From Bathymodiolus brooksi (lineage: Eukaryota > Mollusca > Bivalvia > Mytilida > Modiolidae), in NCBI GenBank assembly GCA_963680875.1, contig OY804583.1, positions 31,237,331-31,301,330 of the forward strand: DNA of 64,000 bases, given 5' to 3'. A program made the position numbers and the translations under genes. The notes under the pieces are model-generated. The model was not told the origin of the DNA. It searched no databases and was given only the letters and a program-made list of their open reading frames with translations. The stretch's first letter is position 1, and every line of letters starts with the position of its first letter. Shown here piece by piece: positions 35,590 through 46,650 of this stretch.

Positions 35590-36060
35590 CAAAAAAAATG
35601 AAGCACGTAATTATTAAGAGTTATTGCTCTTGGTACCTGAATTCCTATGAAAAAAGCAATTATGGGATTTATTTTTCCTTGATTTTGTTTAATTTCCTAT
35701 TAACGATACATCATATGTTCACCAACTCGTGTGTCTTCTGTTGATAAAGGTTCTTTAACTGAAACACGCTCTTGAAATAAAAAACGGCGAGCTCACCTAA
35801 ATGGAGAGGAAATTAACAATAGAAAAATAACAACGATTGTCTTAAAAATGTTGTTATATGAAAAAAAATGAAGCACGTATTTATGAAGAGTTATCGCGCT
35901 TGGAATGTGAATTCCTTTTATATAAGAAAGATATATGGGAACAACATAATTGGGGGTTTGTTTTCGTGATTTCATACAAATGGTGCATCGTGCGTCTACC
36001 AACTTGGAATATTTTTTTTGAAACACGTGTTTTACAACTGTTTGCTTTTTTATAATGATT
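35590..36060. repeat. Degenerate direct repeat, about 265-bp period
   Basis: AAAAAATGAAGCACGTA is followed by related sequence at about 35595 and 35868, through CTTGG...GAATTCC to a shared A-C-ACGC/T-T-T end. Frames are broken in both units, so I do not call a gene. Confidence 0.6.
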
Positions 36061-36332
36061 TAATTTTTTTCACGATATTATATTATTCTTATCCCTTTGT
36101 TTTCTTGTATCGATTCCGGCACAAGTAATACTCCAGGATAACAGTTCATTTATTATTGTGATTGAAGTACCAGAGAATTTACCTTCGTACATATAATGTG
36201 ACATCAGATGGCATTGATACATTATAAGTATTTGTTATCTTTTTCATTAATACAATACTTGTGTATGAGTTTGGTTCGTATGTATAGTCTATACATTTCC
36301 TTAGTACTGTAACCAAAACATAGCATGTACTC

Positions 36333-36418
36333 AGACTCCCGTGTCGGTGGTGTAATGGTTCTCGTGCTCGCCCTGAGTAAGGTAGATCGTGGGTTCGAGT
36401 CTCGGTCGGACAAAGCAA
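36333..36418 (+). mobile_element. tRNA-like SINE head, third type (unit 2), with unit 1 copy at 7168-7252
   Basis: GGTGGTGTAATGGTTCTCGT resembles an A-box arm and GTGGGTTCGAGTC a B-box. Both units carry it, and the unit 1 copy is more decayed (GGTGGTTTAATTG). What follows is a reverse fragment of the mussel-type repeat. I do not call it a functional tRNA because no anticodon arm folds convincingly. Confidence 0.65.
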
Positions 36419-36640
36419 CAGATCGAACGAACCAAACACTAAAGGTGAACTCGGTGCTGCGGAAGTATTAGCAGTTTCTGTTCCACTAGCGGCACCCTTC
36501 TAGTTACTGTTAAGCGACACGAACATAATGTGACATGGAATCCGTATTTTTACATCAATATGCCTGCATAAATGGAACTGACAGATAAATTTAAATACAA
36601 TCTATACATTGACAGCACAATAGCAGGGTTGGATTTGATT

Positions 36641-36897
36641 TGGTGTTTTAACGCCACCTTCACCAATATTTCAGCTATATCATGGCGACCAGTTTTTGTG
36701 CTGGAGGAAGCCGGAGTACAAGGAAAGAAACACCGACCATAGGCAAGCAACTAGTAAACTTTATCACTTGCGGCTGCGAGTAAAGTGCACCCTTTTTGTA
36801 ATTTACAAAGCCGGGCGCGAACCCACGCCGCATTGGTGATAGGCTTGTATGAGTTGCTAGATCCAACGACCTAACTCATTAAGCCACCTGGGCCCCC
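36641..36897 (-). mobile_element. tRNA-derived SINE, second family (unit 2 copy of 7458-7708)
   Basis: Duplicate of the unit 1 insertion with a few substitutions; head ends CATTAAGCCACCTGGGCC. Confidence 0.8.
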
Positions 36898-37364
36898 AGC
36901 AGGGTTGGATGCTCGTATTTAAATGACTATTAGGTAAGAATACCACAATATGAAGAAAACAGTAGCATGGTCTGAACAGTTCAAATATCCAATCGTAGAA
37001 AAAGGTAAATTGCTTCTTAAAATAGTAGTGATGTTATTTGGTCAAAGGAACAGATGGAGAGTCTCCTCAATTTGTATGATAATGTCTTCATTGTTAGGAT
37101 TCTCCATTTTGGCGGAAGCAGTTTGTAAACAAACTCTGCATGAAACATGCTACTTGATTTAGTTTATAAACTGACAAGGATCATGATACAAAAAGTTGCA
37201 TGATACAAATATCGCGATACTTGCTTTACCATGTAACAGGGCCTTAACAGGAGCCTTTTCTGGTTTGACACGGACATTTTAATTAAAAGCTGCCGCGTTA
37301 AACTAGTTATATCCTAATCCAAACAACATTATTATAAAGAATGCTATGATTTTTAACATTATGC

Positions 37365-37369
37365 ATAAT
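37365..37369. repeat. Target site duplication ATAAT, left copy
   Basis: Direct repeat of 42039-42043 flanking the 4.67 kb element; present once in the unit 1 empty site at 7969-7973. Confidence 0.85.
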
Positions 37370-37647
37370 AGTCATGCAACCAGCTACTGAAAAGTCGCTT
37401 ATTTCTCGAGTTTAATGTGCTGAAATAAGACACAGTTGCAATATCTCTTAAATTTTAGATAAATATGTCTTCTTTCCATTTCAAGTTGTCGTCAATGATT
37501 TTTGCGGTAAGTTTGCGCAATATCGGTCTGTTAACTGAGATACCCCAAAAACACGTATTTCACTCGTCAATTTGAAAATGAAATCGTTGCATCATTGTAT
37601 CACATATAAATAAGATAAAGATTATATTTGCATGAGAAAACATGTAA

Positions 37648-37903
37648 AATGAATATGAATGTATTGGCTTTGCAAAAACGCATGTCATTATGGAATGTTA
37701 AACTTCCAAACATTGATCAAATTGACTGTCAGTTTATAGGCGTTTTTCTCTTAACGGACGAAAACAATTATACCCGATATATTGAGTTGCATTCAAAATG
37801 CAAGAATATTGTGTTAAAGAATTCCCTGCCAAATTTTAAGGTAAAACATCAAGTAGTTTTGTTTAAAATAAACAAAGAAAAATATTTGTTTACCTCTTTG
37901 TAA
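37648..37903 (+). other. Small open frame in left flank of the 4.67 kb element
   Basis: About 84 codons from an ATG, lying within the transposon left flank upstream of the main gene. It contains LPNIDQIDCQFIGVFLL and ends KINKEKYLFTSL. I recognise no family. It could be a chance frame in AT-rich sequence or a remnant of a second element protein. Confidence 0.25.
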
Positions 37904-38360
37904 TTATGGAAAAATAGCCTTCCGTCAATCGAGTCTATAAGTTATTCAATTAGTTCAATAACTAGGACAATTTGTTCGCTTATGAACTTGCTTTATCGTT
38001 GAAATTAGACACACAATTGTAGTTTCACTGTCGTATTTCAATTTTTTGGAATGCATTTTACTTTAGGACAATTTGCTTTTCTTCGTTTATGCGTTTATTT
38101 TAGGGTTTGTGTATTAGCGTTTTAAATATACAAATCAAACAATTGGGAATCGAATTTATTCCGGTTGCCGTTGTTGCATTAATCAAATTGTGTTTGTTGC
38201 TTAAATAAGTTGTAAATAGTATTTTGACAAGATATAAATGATGAATTTTTTCTCTTGTTTTGGGATGTTGATTTCAATTGTTTGACATTTTGTTCAATCA
38301 GATGTAAATAGTCGTATAGGTCTTTGTTGTTCTGTTTTTTATCAACCCATTGTTTTGAAA

Positions 38361-41054
38361 ATGGCTTGTTTTGACAGCCCTTTAAAGCTTGAGCCGTCGA
38401 GTCCTAACGACGAAGACCAGCAATTATGTGGGACAAATGTATTTTTTGCCAGCGTCCGAGCCTTGAAAACTTATTTGCATGAGGAGTATAAGTAAGAAAA
38501 GCTTCATTGAAGCTATGAATGTACGACGAGACAATATATTTGAAAGAAGAACAGGAGAATTATCGTCCGTAGATGGCTTACTGTCCCCAAATGTAAAAGT
38601 GTTTTACCACCGATCATGCTACAACACATATACTAGCAAACACAACTGTAGACCATTCACACAGCTTGAAGAGAATGAGGATACTGGATCAATTCCCGAT
38701 TCAGCTGTCATTCAGACCCGATCGGTGGTTCAACCCGGTTCCATTGATAGCAATTTATGCTTCATATGCAAGAAAAAAAGTTTCAAACGAGACTTTAAAC
38801 TACACAAGATTGAATCGTCAGAGCGCCTAGATAGCTTAATGATCGTGCAAAAGAACACAATGATTTGATGATGCTCAAGACACTCAATGAACCCGATTTT
38901 CTGGCGAGTGCTGTTTATCATTCGGGGTGCATTAGAAGATTTGTATTGCATTCGACGACACTTAAATTGAATTTAAGGAAACTGAGCAGTCAGCCCATGA
39001 GGTTGCCTTTGACTGCCTTATTTCTAGAATCAGTGATGACCTTTTTGTACACAAGAAAGCTTTTCTTATGTCTCATATTCTTGAAATATACAAGTCACTT
39101 TTACCAAAAGATGTTTCTGAAAACTACCAGTCGACTAGGCTCCAATGTAAGCTTGCCAGTTACTACGGCAGCTCAATAACTATTCAGCCTCAGAGAGGTC
39201 AAGGTATGTCAAGTATTGTATTTAGTTCTAGTCTCACTATTGCTGATGCAAAATTCCGTTTGATGCCTCATCTCATCCTACGGCACTGATTAATATTTCA
39301 ACAGGTATGCATGCAACTAGAGAAATCCAAGAATCACTTACAGGCGCTGTTGATGAAGGAATGAAAATGCTCCAATCGTTTGTAAATGGGACACTGACAG
39401 AAGGTAACAACCGTGATTTGTACGGTCCAATTACACGATCCAAACTGAAAACTTTCGAAGATCTGACCAAAAAAACTAAACTGAAATGTAGATCGGGAAA
39501 AGTTTTACATGTTCATATTAGCCCCAAATTAGTACTTCGCCGTGTGTTGGTACTGGCTACGTCCCGCGATGGCATAACAATAGAAAAGTCCTTTCCAATA
39601 GGACCGATTCCAACTTGACTTTTCCACGAGGATGGTACAATGCGTAAAACGAATAAAGCCGATTTATGTCATGCACTAGAATCGGATGTTACCTCAATAA
39701 GTCAACTAACACCCTTTGATCGCTCTTCTATGGTACTGATACAAGACGGCATGGCTTTATTACAGAGCATGAATGTTAAAGCATTCAAAACATTTTGTTA
39801 ATTTAGCTGAACATTTCATTAAATGTCAACAGCAATGTTTCCCAAGTGCTGCAACTGTTGTTGGGGTATTTGACAGATACGATAAAAAGTTATCTATTAA
39901 ATCTGCTGAACGAGACAGACGTTCCAGCTCTCTTGGTGATCACAAGGTCTTTCAGTTGATAGATGGTCGGCCAATTCCAGACTGGAAAATGTTTCTTGGA
40001 GTAAATGCCAACAAACAAGCTCTACTAAAATTCATTTGCCATTTTTTAATACGGAGTCACTCCCAGTCCTCGATAGTAACATCATCTGATGATGAGCTTT
40101 ATCTTGCTGGTTTATTCTCTGACCCATCAACTACAAAGAAGTTCATGCCTTCAAAAGTGGGCGATTGTCCAGATTTGTTCAGCAATCACGAGGAGGCTGA
40201 TATCCGTATGCTATTACACGCCATTCATGCTGATGCTCGCTTTGGCGACATGAATGTTAAAGGTCGTATAATTATCAAGTCTTCAGATACAAATGTTCTC
40301 CTTCTTTGCATACATTTCTTTCCTTCAATGAGGAACACACAAAGAACTCAAAACTGGGACAGTTACAAGAACAAAGGATGGTCGTCGCTATTTTCTAGTC
40401 CATGATATTTGCCATATCAAGGGTCCTCTTGTATGCAAGTTATTGCTTGCAGTGCATGCTTTAACAGGTTGCGACACCACATCCTCATTTTTTTAGAATA
40501 GGAAAGAAAACCGTGCTAAAAACACTAGAGGTCAACATTGACGAATTCGCTGACTTGAACAAGCTTTGTCTACTTGACAGTGAAACTTCCATAGACGTTT
40601 CTAGAAACATTGTGGCAAGATTATACGATCAAAAGGGAAAGATGAAATCTGCTCATGACAATTTAAATAGATTGCAAAGCAGAAGGATGTAAGCTTGGAA
40701 AAGTTACCACCATGTGAAGCTTCATTCGTTCAACATGTTCTCAGAGCTTCCCTTCAGACTTACATCTGGATGAAGTCAGACACAGCGCAACCACCTGAAA
40801 AATCCGCCTTAGATTTTGGTTGGGAAGAACAAAACGGATTGTCACCCGTTTACTTTGTTGGTCAGATTTCTTCAGATTTTCTGAAAGATTTGCTGTGTAC
40901 ATGTAAAGGCAAATCTTCGTGTTCTCAAGGTTGTGTTTGCGCTGAACAAAATATGACCTGCAGTGAGCTATGTCAATGTCAAGGGACTGATGCATGTTGC
41001 CACCCGTTGACTCAAACTGCAGATGAAGATAGTGATGATGAAATGAACATATAA
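38361..41054 (+). pseudogene. Broken transposon gene: zinc-like N-terminus, FEN/XPG-like nuclease core, Cys-rich tail
   Basis: One coding region of about 900 codons is spread over shifting frames. In order it shows C-I-F-C near 38437, FYHRSCYNTYTSKH near 38604, C-F-I-C near 38757, a helical middle (38990-39600), GVFDRYDKKLSIKSAERDR near 39865, then HEEADIR (about 40187), SSDTNVLLL (about 40280), ALTGCDTTSSFF with I-G-K-K (40456-40520), LPPCEASFVQHVLRA (40704), and a Cys-rich tail C-T-C...C-V-C...C-Q-C (40894-41027) ending in an acidic stretch and TAA. I recall similarly organised uncharacterised predicted proteins in molluscs and cnidarians. The E-x-D, D-x-D/N and GCD pattern with the I-G-K-K turn resembles the metal-binding residues and helix-3-turn-helix of FEN1/XPG nucleases; that is inference. 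Breaks include a shift near 38470, shifts near 38850 and 38980, a TGA at 39616, and shifts near 39790, 40340, 40493 and 40690. This copy cannot be active. Confidence 0.75.
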
Positions 41055-42038
41055 TTATTGCATCTAACTGTCGCTTTATATGAGTAATCTGTATACTAAT
41101 AAGCCAGCGGTTTTGAAAAGTCATCAAATATCTTGTGATACAGTCTGTGATAACACAGTACTTAGAAAAACTATAATACTTCAATGATTTCTCTTAGCGT
41201 ACATCTGAAATCATTTCATCCTTAATTCATCTTAAATAATAGTTTACTGATCTTAGAAGGCCACAAAATTCAAACGTCTAGCTTTCATAATTTCAATCAT
41301 GTGGTCGCCATGGAGGGTGTTAGTGTTTGTTGTTTGGTGTAACATGTGTTAGGTTTATGAGACCTAAGCTTCGCCTCAGATGATTTAATAAGCTTAATTG
41401 GTGTAGAAACCAATTCTATTTAATATTTTGAGGTTTCTTATCTCAATTGATAACTCAAAAACCTTAAGCAGTCACCGATCGTAATTAGACGCACAACCAC
41501 TAAATTGCCATGATTTTGGGTCTACTATGGACTCGCTTAATTTTTTTGTTAAAGTGAAATCTGGTTTTTTTTATGATAAAAAATGAATTTAGGGCATGTT
41601 ATTTAAGAAACCGTCAAGATATCATGCATTTTGCAAATATGTCAAGTTCAAGGTCGGGTTAACTTCTTGTCAGTTGAGATTTACGAAAAACATCAAAGTT
41701 CAAGATTAAGGCTAATTTTCAGAGGCTCTTTTGATTTTTTTCCATCAAAACTTACAAAATATGGCAATGGTAACTATATTATATTAAACAGAATGAAAAT
41801 TGTCAACGCTACATAATTTTTAGGACATACAGAATTATTTTATTAATCTTCTCCAACATTTGAACGAAACTGTAGCCTGACCTTTGACCTCAAATAATTG
41901 ATACACGCAGCCGTGTTTAGCTTTGACGACAAGTGTATTCTTATGCCATTTGTCTTTCTCTTTCCAACGATATACAACTTAGCCGTGTCTTCTTTCAGCA
42001 CATTAAATCCATCAAATTATGTATCTGGTTGCAAGACT

Positions 42039-42043
42039 ATAAT
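42039..42043. repeat. Target site duplication ATAAT, right copy
   Basis: Matches 37365-37369. The sequence after it (ACATTTAATC) continues the unit 1 sequence after its single ATAAT (ATATTTAATC). Confidence 0.85.
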
Positions 42044-43395
42044 ACATTTAATCTCCGTGCAACAGAAGCTGTCATTCATATAACATTAGCTACCGGTATA
42101 TTAAAGAGAGCTGATGGCCTCCACCATTAGATAAATAGATGGTACACTATACAAGGCCATCATAAGATATGATGACGATTTTTTTTATTAGAGAATACAA
42201 AACATATTTCTCATCAAAGAGTTCAAGAGTGGGATTTCTAATCAACGACAAAGTTGTATATGTAATGATATATGACAGTAAATACTATATCGAACAAAGG
42301 ATGGGTAAATGTTGGAAGTGAATTCATTTAACATTACATAAACATTTATCAATGAGTCATAACGTTTGTTGACTATTGTATTGATTATCAATTTGTTCTG
42401 TGGTTTTTTATCTTAACTATTATTGTCGTAAAAGATCAGATGAATATATAGCTAATAGTTTATTTTAAGAGGGGAGGCCCGCACCCATAACACTAGGGTG
42501 ATTCCAACCACAGTACCAAGCCATGACAGTGTATGCGTTCATGAGCAGGGACTCACACTACGACTCTATCGATTTTGCCGCTATTTCGATAATATTCCGA
42601 TTATATTTTAGGACTGTTCCGACATTATGGTATTTAGTTGCTTTGGGTTTTTTTTTTTTTTTTTTTTTTTCTTCCAATTAAAATATTTATTTGAAATCTT
42701 TACATTTGTTAGTGAGAGAAACATGAAATACCAGTACCTTATCCTGGCCTCGTTAATATTAGTAGCATGTAATAGAAATAGTGTTAGTCATTTTAGTACA
42801 ATACAATTAAGTTTCATCAATAAATTCAATACGGATTTTGAGAGTTATTTCTTGAGTGTTTCTAATGTTAGGCTTGTTTGTTTATTTCCTATATTCTTTC
42901 GTTTTTGACCCACGTGTTGGGAGGTATGAAAAATCTATAACAATTTTTTTTTTATCAATATTATATATGGAATAATACTATTATTCAATACAACGGAGAT
43001 AAAATATACGTTTTTTCAGAAATTAATATATCCGGACAATATTTAAGATTGAAAAAGAAATACTTGAAATCACCCTCAATTTCTATTCAACAACATACAA
43101 CTTTAAGTTTTAACAAGGATAATTAATGAATCAAGCTATGGAATCTGCATCGTCACATTACTGAGTGTAAGTAGATAGCATTTTAGCAGATATGTATGAT
43201 ATGTAAACAAAGAGAGCAACAACAACAACAAAAAACAAACAAAACAAAATATAGAGAAACACACACATAATATAGAAAATAAACACGACAAAACAAGAAA
43301 ATACAAACCCATAAGACTCAGAGGCAACACATAGTGTGCGACATACACATTATTTGTACAATTTATGTTATGCAAACAGGATATATACATACATT

Positions 43396-43458
43396 CTCAC
43401 ACTCACACATTTGCCTGAATGCACATATACCCACACATACATATATACGCACATACAT

Positions 43459-43496
<38 letters not shown>
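43396..43496. repeat. (CA)n/(TA)n microsatellite (unit 2)
   Basis: Counterpart of 9478-9568, ending in a TA run that abuts the tRNA-like MITE. Confidence 0.9.
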
Positions 43497-43497
<1 letters not shown>

Positions 43498-43692
43498 CGT
43501 CTGAAAATTAAACCAAACAGTGTTAGAATTAGATTTTAGAGCTGTCAAATTTTTGTTCTTCCCTCGACGGGATTTGAACCCACACCATTGTTACACTGCA
43601 GCACCATTCGCTTAGCCTTACGTCCAGCGCCCTAGACCACTCGACTACATCCACTCCTAATTCTAACACTGTTTGGTTTAATTTTCAGACGT
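43497..43692 (-). mobile_element. 196-bp MITE-like unit: 36-bp perfect TIRs around a tRNA-like core
   Basis: Arms 43497-43532 and 43657-43692 are perfect inverse complements, starting ACGTCTGAAAATTAAACC, and are flanked by TA repeats. The core (minus strand) resembles a class II (Leu/Ser-type) tRNA: a D-arm-like GTCGAGTGGTCTAGGGCG, a long variable-arm-like middle and a T-arm GTGGGTTCAAATCCC. The anticodon stem is poor. The unit 1 copy (10005-10165) has the left arm and core but lost the right arm. Confidence 0.7.
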
Positions 43693-44025
43693 ATATATAT
43701 ACATATATATATATATTTATACAACGTCTGAAAAACCAGTCAACGATCAATCTTACGGGGTGTTTGATCGTTACGGTATAACGATACTATACAAGTAAAG
43801 CAATTATAAACGTCTAAAATGGTTTGTAAAACCACACCAAGTACACAAAACAAAATGATAAAGAATTAAACACTTCGTTGAATGACAAAATTTTCGTCCC
43901 ACCGAGGGACTTTATCAATGTCTAATTAAATAAAATCTCGAAACAATATAGCGACTTTTCAAATTTTGTTTCCTTAGGTTTAACAGTTGACTGATTTTTC
44001 TTCGTTTCTCTCATCGCAGTCAGTA

Positions 44026-44376
44026 TCACTCAGTTTCATATTCGGTTTCTCCACCGACATCTTCACTCTGATCATCAATGACTGACTGATTCTCTTCTTT
44101 TTCTTCTTGTTGGCTGGTCTCATTCAGATCTTCATTGCATTCAGTTTCTCTATGACCTGGCTTATTGCACTGTCTACATGTCCACTGATTTGAGCACTCA
44201 TATTGCTTATGGCCTTGCTGCAGACATTTATTGCATTTAAATGTTTGTTTCCTTGGATCAATTTGATCTTTGTGTATAATTGTGGCAAAGTATTTGCCAA
44301 TTCCAACTGATTTTGGCAGGGATTTCCCTGGATTGTCACAGATGAATATTCTGTCACCTGTGTGACAATATGTCAA
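44026..44376 (-). pseudogene. LINE ORF1 C-terminal part, two intact CCHC knuckles (unit 2 copy)
   Basis: Open minus-strand frame of 116 codons: GDRIFICDNPGKSLPKSVG, then FKCNKCLQQGHKQYEC and WTCRQCNKPGHRETEC, both fitting C-x2-C-x4-H-x4-C, then an acidic tail. Upstream (44400-44560) PKVAAREKPDHYRIRVKVV and DGQIYRYLEKQ give the preceding RNA-binding-like part in a broken frame. This is the nucleic-acid chaperone type ORF1 protein of an L1/Tx1-like LINE. ORF2 is absent in unit 2, so it is a truncated remnant. Confidence 0.75.
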
Positions 44377-46084
44377 AAAGCAATCTACTCTAGTCTTTCT
44401 CTGTAGTGGCTATGTATCACGCACATTAGCTGTTTCTCTAGATACCTATATATTTGTCCATCGTCTGCAGAACAGGGGACAACTTTCACCCTTATCCGGT
44501 AATGATCTGGTTTTTCTCGTGCTGCTACTTTAGGGTTTCTAGTGTCTCAACAGTCTGAACAGTCTTAACAATGTCTGAACTTGTCTCGACAGTCCGAACG
44601 TTTGACAAAATTAATGATTAAATCTACAAATGCTTCTTGTTTTTGTCTTTTGACACCGGCAGCGATATGCTTAAACATTATTGCAATGACTGTTGAAGAT
44701 AAAAGAAATGTTTAACTGTTTGTTAACAATGGAGTACCATTTAGCAATTGTCTGTCCTGCATATCATAGACCAGCATGAACTTGAGAGTACATATGATTG
44801 GATCATTCAGAGGTAGGCCCATTCAAAATGCCGCCATGTATTAATCAATAAACAAAACATGGCAATATATAATTTGTAGCATGGGGGCACCATAAGGTAC
44901 AGATTTATAATTTCACCATATAAAAGGTATGCAGAAAATCATCACTTAAAATCGTCTTAATTGAAATAATTAAATACATATTAGGGAAGATGTTCTAACA
45001 GTATCTAGTGACACTATGAAGGTTATTAGGTAAAACCTGAATGTCCTGTTCCTTTTGGTTAAGTTGAAGTCATCACTTCGAAAGCTTTACGGTTTCCACC
45101 ATGACTATGGAATATCTGTGTCACAAATTACAACGGATATGTTCCACTTGTCGTAAGCACTTTCCGGTCCTTTCCTCATGCATGACTTATCACCGCGTTG
45201 GTAACTAGATTAACCACTATTGGTGCAGGAACTGCTTATTCTTCCGGATATACAAAATGAGAATAAGAGAAATCCACAATTAATAAAACTTGATGTCAAT
45301 TAGCGAAATTCTAGAAAATTAATAACAAATGTCAATATTTATCTCGCATAATATTATACACATAAAATGTTTTCTAACTTATACATCAATAGCGAAATAT
45401 AGCTATAATTTCAGAAATTCTACGATGCACTATGTACGCCAACGCTGATCTGACAAAACCTTTCAAGGGATCATTTATATGATGCGCAAATGATCTCCTT
45501 CTTATTGGCCAAAAAACGTGCAAATTATTTATTTCGCTTATAATAATATGTATGTATCCAACAGGGCACAATGGCCAGTTTATCATAATCCTATTGTAAT
45601 CCATCCTCGCTTACTTGCGCTTTATTTCTGATTTTTACCATTGTAGCGTGTTTCAATGAATTAGGCTGTAATCTGTATAGCTGTACCAGGAATTATGTTT
45701 CAGATAAGTCCTTATCATTGCGTTGAAAATAGGTAAAAGGGTCATAAGATACCGAAACCATTGCATACGTTTCCAATCGAATTTTGAAATTTAATGGATA
45801 GTTTATGGAACAAGGTTATCTGAATAGAACACAATTAACCGAAAAATACCGCAGAAATTAGACATCCGCAGAAGTTACCCGTTATACGGTATTGCATTGA
45901 ATGTTTATTCTTGCTTAAAAATTTTTTTTTTTTAAACTTTACAGGGGTAATCAGAAGGAAACCGTTAAAGAGGATATGTGTGTTCAAACGGTAAATGTAT
46001 TTTCATCATAAGCGTAACGCAACTGACTTTTGGTCGCTTCCCGATCGCCACCTCTAGTGTTAATGATCCAGGCACAGGCTCTAC

Positions 46085-46375
46085 ACTGAATGCATGAGTG
46101 ATTGAGTGTTGCTTAGCGCCAAAATTAGCAAGTTGTCAGCTATATCAAGGCTAGAACAAGTGACATTCGATGAGATGACATACGCTTTCTACTAACCCAG
46201 CATGCTAAGTGTTAACCTACTAAAACAACATTCCACGGGTAGACATGTCGCTCCATTCGGACAAATATTCTAATTATGAGCCAACCAGTCTTTTTTCCTT
46301 CTCCTTATAATTGCGTCATTTGACCCAATAGGGGATCTAGGGGCGAGCGCGTTAACAATTACACTATCCCTAAGC
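46085..46375 (-). mobile_element. Degenerate SINE, 2122 family, minus strand
   Basis: Tail-like GAGTGATTGAGTGTTGCTTA at the left, then GTCAGCTATATCAAGGC, ACCCAGCATGCTAAG, TAATTATGAGCCAACCAGTC and a worn tRNA-like end. Part of the stretch present in unit 2 but deleted in unit 1. Confidence 0.6.
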
Positions 46376-46439
46376 TGTCATTTCTGTCCGAACTTTCCTT
46401 AGCAGTACTTCCATAACTGGTAATAATAATGATAAATAT

Positions 46440-46650
46440 CAATTAGTAGGAACTGCTAACCATTATCGAGCACCTTGGTTCATCCCTATTTCTTTTGGTG
46501 GAACTCGTGTTGCTCATCTGTTTAGTCTTCTGTGATATGTGGTGTTTATTTTTTGTACTGTTTTTAATCATATTGTTTGTTGTGTTTCCGATGGTGTCAG
46601 TGTCTCTGAAATGTTCATTATGGTTGCCCTTCCGTTTTGTATAACGTTCA
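46440..46650 (+). repeat. Mussel-type interspersed repeat, diverged
   Basis: ATTATCGAGCACCTTGG, GGTGGAACTCGTGTTGCTCA, TGTTTAGTCTTCTGTG, then a worn 3' part. Confidence 0.55.

Larger units (their letters stand above)
37370..42038 (+). mobile_element. 4.67 kb DNA transposon, short TIRs, 5-bp TSD, FEN-like nuclease gene
   Basis: The element is absent from unit 1, whose intact site is 7969-7973 followed by ATATTTA. Termini are inverted: left AGTCATGCAACCAGCTAC, right reads AGTCTTGCAACCAGATAC on the other strand (16 of 18 match). It is flanked by ATAAT at 37365-37369 and 42039-42043, and ATAAT occurs once in unit 1, so it is a target duplication. Inside is one rightward gene remnant (about 38361-41054), a 0.99 kb left flank and a 0.98 kb right flank. 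I do not know a named superfamily with this combination of AGTC ends, 5-bp duplication and gene content. Polinton-like AG/TC termini are the nearest memory, but Polinton TIRs are long and their gene set is absent here. Confidence 0.85.

Noticed and set aside
36333..36418. Possible functional tRNA gene
   Set aside because: A- and B-box-like segments are present, but no convincing cloverleaf or anticodon arm. It is duplicated with decay and embedded in repeat sequence, so a SINE head is the better reading.
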